DNA from: Budorcas taxicolor
Taxonomy: Eukaryota > Chordata > Mammalia > Artiodactyla > Bovidae
Direction of reading: 5' to 3'
Assembly: GCF_023091745.1 (NCBI RefSeq)
Contig: NC_068926.1
Location: 51,298,001 to 51,362,000 of the forward strand
Length of the DNA stretch: 64,000 nt
The notes beneath the pieces were generated by a model. The model searched no databases, was not told the DNA's origin, and saw only the letters and a program-made list of their open reading frames with translations. Every line of letters begins with the position of its first letter. Position 1 is the stretch's first letter. A program made the position numbers and the translations under genes. Below, piece by piece: positions 61,231 to 64,000 of the stretch.

Positions 61231-62129
61231 ATCACCGTGTATTTTGTAACGTCATTGATCTTTCCCATTGTCCAAAGCTTTGCCCACAGACAGGTTCCTG
61301 GAAGTACATGCTGGTGAATCTTGGTTTTTTAGAACACTGAGGGATGCTTGCCGTCAGAATCTTGGGGAAGGAGGACTTCTTTTGCTAAGCAGATGGCCAC
61401 ACACTAACATATTCTGAACATGAGCTTGGTTTTGGTGGCTGGCTCTATCTCGAGGGGGCTGCCTGGGGCTGTTTCTGGTCTGTGATGATTTCCCATCTTC
61501 ACAGAGTCACTCAGCAAACCATTTCGTTCCCTGGCTCCTTGTAGGGCAGAAACAAGAAGTGACCGTGGAATGACCTGGCCCAGCTTTGAACCTGCCTGAA
61601 GCATAAATCCCTCTGGTGGGGGTTTGGGGTGTTACTCCTGATTCCAGGGCCAGCCTCAGAAATTCTGGGGGCAGGTCTGTGTCCAAAACAAACAGAAAAG
61701 AACAAAAGGAACCCACGCTTTCTGACCCGGCTGCTTTGGGCTCCGCCGCCTGCCTATTTGGTGGGGCTAGTTTGGTGGGGCTAGTTTGGCTTACTCTTGA
61801 GATCCTCTGATGGTCAGGATGAGAGAGGATGGGCGGGATCTTTGGTTTAAAAATACAGCATTCGATCACTTACATCTTCCTGTGCCTCGGTTTCCCCACC
61901 AATAAAAGAAAGCAGATCTTCAGAATGCTTCCATAATCCTCCGGAGTGTTTTCTTGGGAGAGGCTGAAGGGTGAGCTGATGAGAGTCAGCACACATGTGG
62001 CCTTCCCGTGGGCCTCTTCAGGGGGTCTCCTAGTGGCTGTTCTGGCCCCTCAGCCGGTCCAGTGGCTACGAACCTTGGTCACATGCGAAACTGATCTGCT
62101 GCAAACCCTCTATGGCTCTCCTCTGGTGG
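61231..62129. other. Repeat-poor stretch
   Basis: No young repeats over 900 bp. A 15-bp tandem duplication ('tttggtggggctag') lies at 61,758-61,788. No exon recognised. Confidence 0.4.
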
Positions 62130-62350
62130 ATGCAAGCCAGATTTGCACCATTCAAACCTCAGTTCAACCACTTCCCAGCTGTGTGACCTTGGGCAAGCCA
62201 GTTAACCTCTCTGGGCCCGTTTCCTTCTTTGTATATTGGGTGCCCCTGCCTTTTGTTGTGCTGTGCTGAGGACAGATGGGTTAACTGATGAAATGCTTAC
62301 AGAGCGCTTGGGACCCAGGATGAGTTACTATTACTACCGTCATCATTATT
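62130..62350 (+). mobile_element. MIR SINE
   Basis: 'tcagttcaaccacttcccag', 'ctgtgtgaccttgggcaagc', 'aacctctctgggcccgtttc' and a 'ctattactaccgtcatcatt' end. Confidence 0.85.
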
Positions 62351-62644
62351 AAAAATTTTTTTTTGTTTGTGCCTAGTCTTAGTTGGCTGGAGAAGGTAAT
62401 GGCAACCTACTCCAGTGTTCTTGTCTGGAGAATCCCAGGGATGGGGGAGCCTGGTGGGCTGCCGTCTATGGGGTCGCACAGAGTCGGACACGACTGAAGT
62501 GACTTAGCAGCAGCAGTCTTAGTTGGCAGGATCTTTGTTTTATTAGTTGTGGCATGTGGGGTCTAGTTCCTTAACCAGGGATCGAACCTGGGGCCCCTGC
62601 ATTGGGAGTGCAGAGTCTTGGCCATTGGACCACCAGGGAAGTCC
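62351..62644 (-). mobile_element. CHR/SINE2-type SINE, antisense, split by Bov-A
   Basis: Left part 62,351-62,386 has 'tttttttttgtttgtgcct'. Right part 62,527-62,644 has 'aaccagggatcgaacctggg' and 'gaccaccagggaagtcccc'. A Bov-A element lies between, flanked by duplicated SINE sequence. Confidence 0.93.
62387..62514 (+). mobile_element. Bov-A SINE with perfect target-site duplication, inside a CHR SINE
   Basis: One Bov-A unit from 'ctggagaaggtaatggca' to 'cgactgaagtgacttagc' plus three AGC units. Exact 12-bp copies AGTCTTAGTTGG flank it (62,375-62,386 and 62,515-62,526). Young insertion. Confidence 0.96.
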
Positions 62645-62739
62645 CCTCATCATCCTTATTACTTCCTGGAGTGTCTGCAGTCCAGCGAGTTAGGTGATTT
62701 GCCCAGAATTCTCATGCTCTCCCTCCCCTACTCCTCTCT

Positions 62740-62960
62740 CACCACTCCCTGACCTTGACTTCTAATTCTGTCGCCGGATCCCCACTGGACTTGGGCACAT
62801 CAGTTTCCTCTCTGCTTTTGCGACGCACCCAAGTCGATCTGGCCTCCAGACCTTCGTCCTTGCTGTGCCTCCTGCCTACGCTGCCTTTTCCTTCATCCGT
62901 ATCCCGAGGGAGCCCTTTGCATCACTCAGGATGCCATCTCGGGCAAACAGCGTTGGGCCT
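62740..62960 (+). mobile_element. Possible L2 fragment
   Basis: Resembles the L2 3' region ('ttcgtccttgctgtgcctcc', 'gggagccctttgcatcactc') but strongly diverged. Confidence 0.35.
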
Positions 62961-63079
62961 GACTCCTGGCTGCTGGGGGCAAGGGAGCGAATCTAGAAAT
63001 CCCTCTGGATCTTCTCCTGACACCTCGTCGCTCTTGCTCCGGGCACTGGGGAAGCCGAGCGGAGCCTGCCCGGCTGCAG

Positions 63080-63180
63080 AGGGGAAATTGACACCCAGAG
63101 AAGCTCAGACTTCTCTCTGAGTCACACAGCTAGCTGCAGCCAAGATCCAGACCCCTGGCTGACCACCAAGTCACCCATTT
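63080..63180 (-). mobile_element. MIR SINE fragment, antisense
   Basis: 'ggggaaattgacacccagag', 'aagctcagacttctctctga', 'gtcacacagctagctgcag'. Confidence 0.6.
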
Positions 63181-63214
63181 TGGCCAGTGTGCATGCGTGC
63201 GTGTAAGTGTGTCT

Positions 63215-63238
63215 GGTGTGTGTGTGTGTGTGTGTGTG
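63215..63238 (+). repeat. (GT)n microsatellite
   Basis: Twelve GT units, preceded by an imperfect GT/GC stretch from 63,188. Confidence 0.95.
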
Positions 63239-63479
63239 ACTGTATCTTTTTTAACCCTCTGGGCCTGTCAGCTGTGATGACCCTGGCTCAGAATGCCAAT
63301 GTGAAGAGGTCATGTTTGCTTTTCCTGGGATGACAAGGACAGAAATATTTTAAAGGCAGAGCCTGCCCAGTGGCCATGTCACCCTGGAGACTGGAGGGCC
63401 GAGAAGGGATGGGAGTAGAGGCGTCGGTTCATGCTGGGTCCGGGTTGGGGCAGCCATGCTGCCCTCTGGGTGGATGGTC
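63239..63479. other. Unique sequence before the right-edge regulatory block
   Basis: No repeats recognised. Confidence 0.4.
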
Positions 63480-63770
63480 CAGCTCGGCGGGGGAGACTGG
63501 GTTGAGAAGGAGACGCCGGCGGGGAGCTCGCTATCGCCTGGGAGCGGTGAACAGTGAGGAGGTTTTTCTACCGAGCTATAAAAAGGCCTCCCCATGTTTC
63601 AGCTCCCGAGTGTCGGCTGGAAGCCCGCCAGGGTTACCATGGCGATGAGGAATTATTACTTACTGCCAAGGCTGGGAGAGAAAGCTCGCGTACTTTTGGC
63701 TTCCCAACAAGAGGAGTGGACTTATGTAATTCCCTGTGTTTATAGGCCCGGAGTGGCAGGAGGCAAGCAG
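63480..63770 (+). promoter_or_regulatory. Candidate alternative promoter or conserved enhancer
   Basis: Repeat-free block with CTATAAAAAGG (TATA box, 63,576-63,586). An X-box-like GTTACCATGGCGAT follows at 63,633-63,646, then 'gaggaattattacttact' with a homeodomain-type core. An exact PAR-bZIP/NFIL3 site TTATGTAA lies at 63,722-63,729. The upstream 100 bp is GC-rich. An ATG 8 bp after the TATA region opens a 90-codon frame (63,594-63,866), but it is too close to the TATA box to be the natural start. It runs into GC-rich sequence without a family signature. Confidence 0.45.
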
Positions 63771-64000
63771 GGAGCCTGTGGCCCAACACCGTATTTTCAC
63801 CCTGCTGTGGGTCGGGTGGCCCCGTGGGTTGTTCCTGAGGGGTGGCCCTCCGCTCGCTCCATCTAAGGGAGGCATTGGGCCGGGAGCCTGGGGGGCCGGG
63901 TCGGCTGCAGGCCCCCCCCACCCCGTCCCCGAGCTGGGGTGGGAGCCCGCGGTCTTGCGGGAAGGCAAGCGTGGCTGCTCGGTGGGGTCGCCCCTCTTCC
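63771..64000. other. GC-rich right edge, possible CpG island onset
   Basis: CpG and GC content rise toward the window end, with G/C homopolymer runs ('ggcccccccca' near 63,911). Could be the start of another island outside the window. Confidence 0.4.

Noticed and set aside
1..64000. Novel multi-gene or defence-type system
   Set aside because: The content is ruminant intergenic and intronic DNA dominated by known retroposons. No gene cluster or unfamiliar coding system is visible.

Overview
The window is nuclear DNA from a ruminant (cattle, sheep, goat or a related pecoran). The evidence is the repeat content: many Bov-tA and Bov-A SINEs, BovB (RTE) LINE 3' ends, bovid-type L1 3' ends and dozens of tRNA-Glu-derived CHR/SINE2-type elements found in even-toed ungulates. 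Beneath these lies older mammalian material (MIR, L2, MLT1-type LTRs, MER5A, a hAT element, old L1). Nothing is prokaryotic or viral apart from LTR remnants without coding capacity.

Layout. Bases 1-11,000 are repeat-rich intergenic sequence. Bases 11,000-13,040 are largely unique, GC-rising flank. A strong CpG island lies at about 13,040-14,640. It has GC boxes, a CCG/CCA triplet tract and a good 5' splice donor (exon ends at 13,691, GTGAGT follows). I read it as a plus-strand housekeeping/developmental-type promoter with a largely noncoding first exon. The only ATG in that exon opens a 14-codon upstream ORF that closes before the donor. A second CpG-rich block follows at 15,590-15,840. From 13,692 to the end I find no convincing protein-coding exon, so about 50 kb looks like the 5' part of a long first intron, or the start of a gene whose coding exons lie beyond the window. 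I do not recognise the gene and give no symbol.

Within this presumed intron the unique islands between repeats hold candidate regulatory DNA. These include an ONECUT/CUX-like palindrome (15,845), X-box (RFX-type) motifs (23,326; 24,575; 63,633), a MEF2/TATA sequence (27,723), a homeodomain/forkhead-site-rich AT island (54,595-54,770), and a pyrimidine tract with a splice-acceptor-like end followed by unique sequence (52,495-52,780). At the right edge is a TATA-box plus PAR-bZIP plus X-box-like cluster (63,540-63,760) running into GC-rich sequence. All of these are motif-based inferences needing conservation or chromatin data.

The clearest structural results are nested insertions dated by target-site duplications. 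The best is a hAT transposon (21,003-21,897) with a perfect 8-bp duplication, later hit by a Bov-tA and a BovB. Others are a Bov-A2 inside an LTR remnant, a Bov-A inside a CHR SINE, and a bovid L1 tail inside an older L1. There are also two GC-rich minisatellites, including five exact-length 28-bp units carrying GC-box-like cores. I found no CRISPR array, no functional RNA gene, no intact transposon and no evidence for a new multi-gene system.
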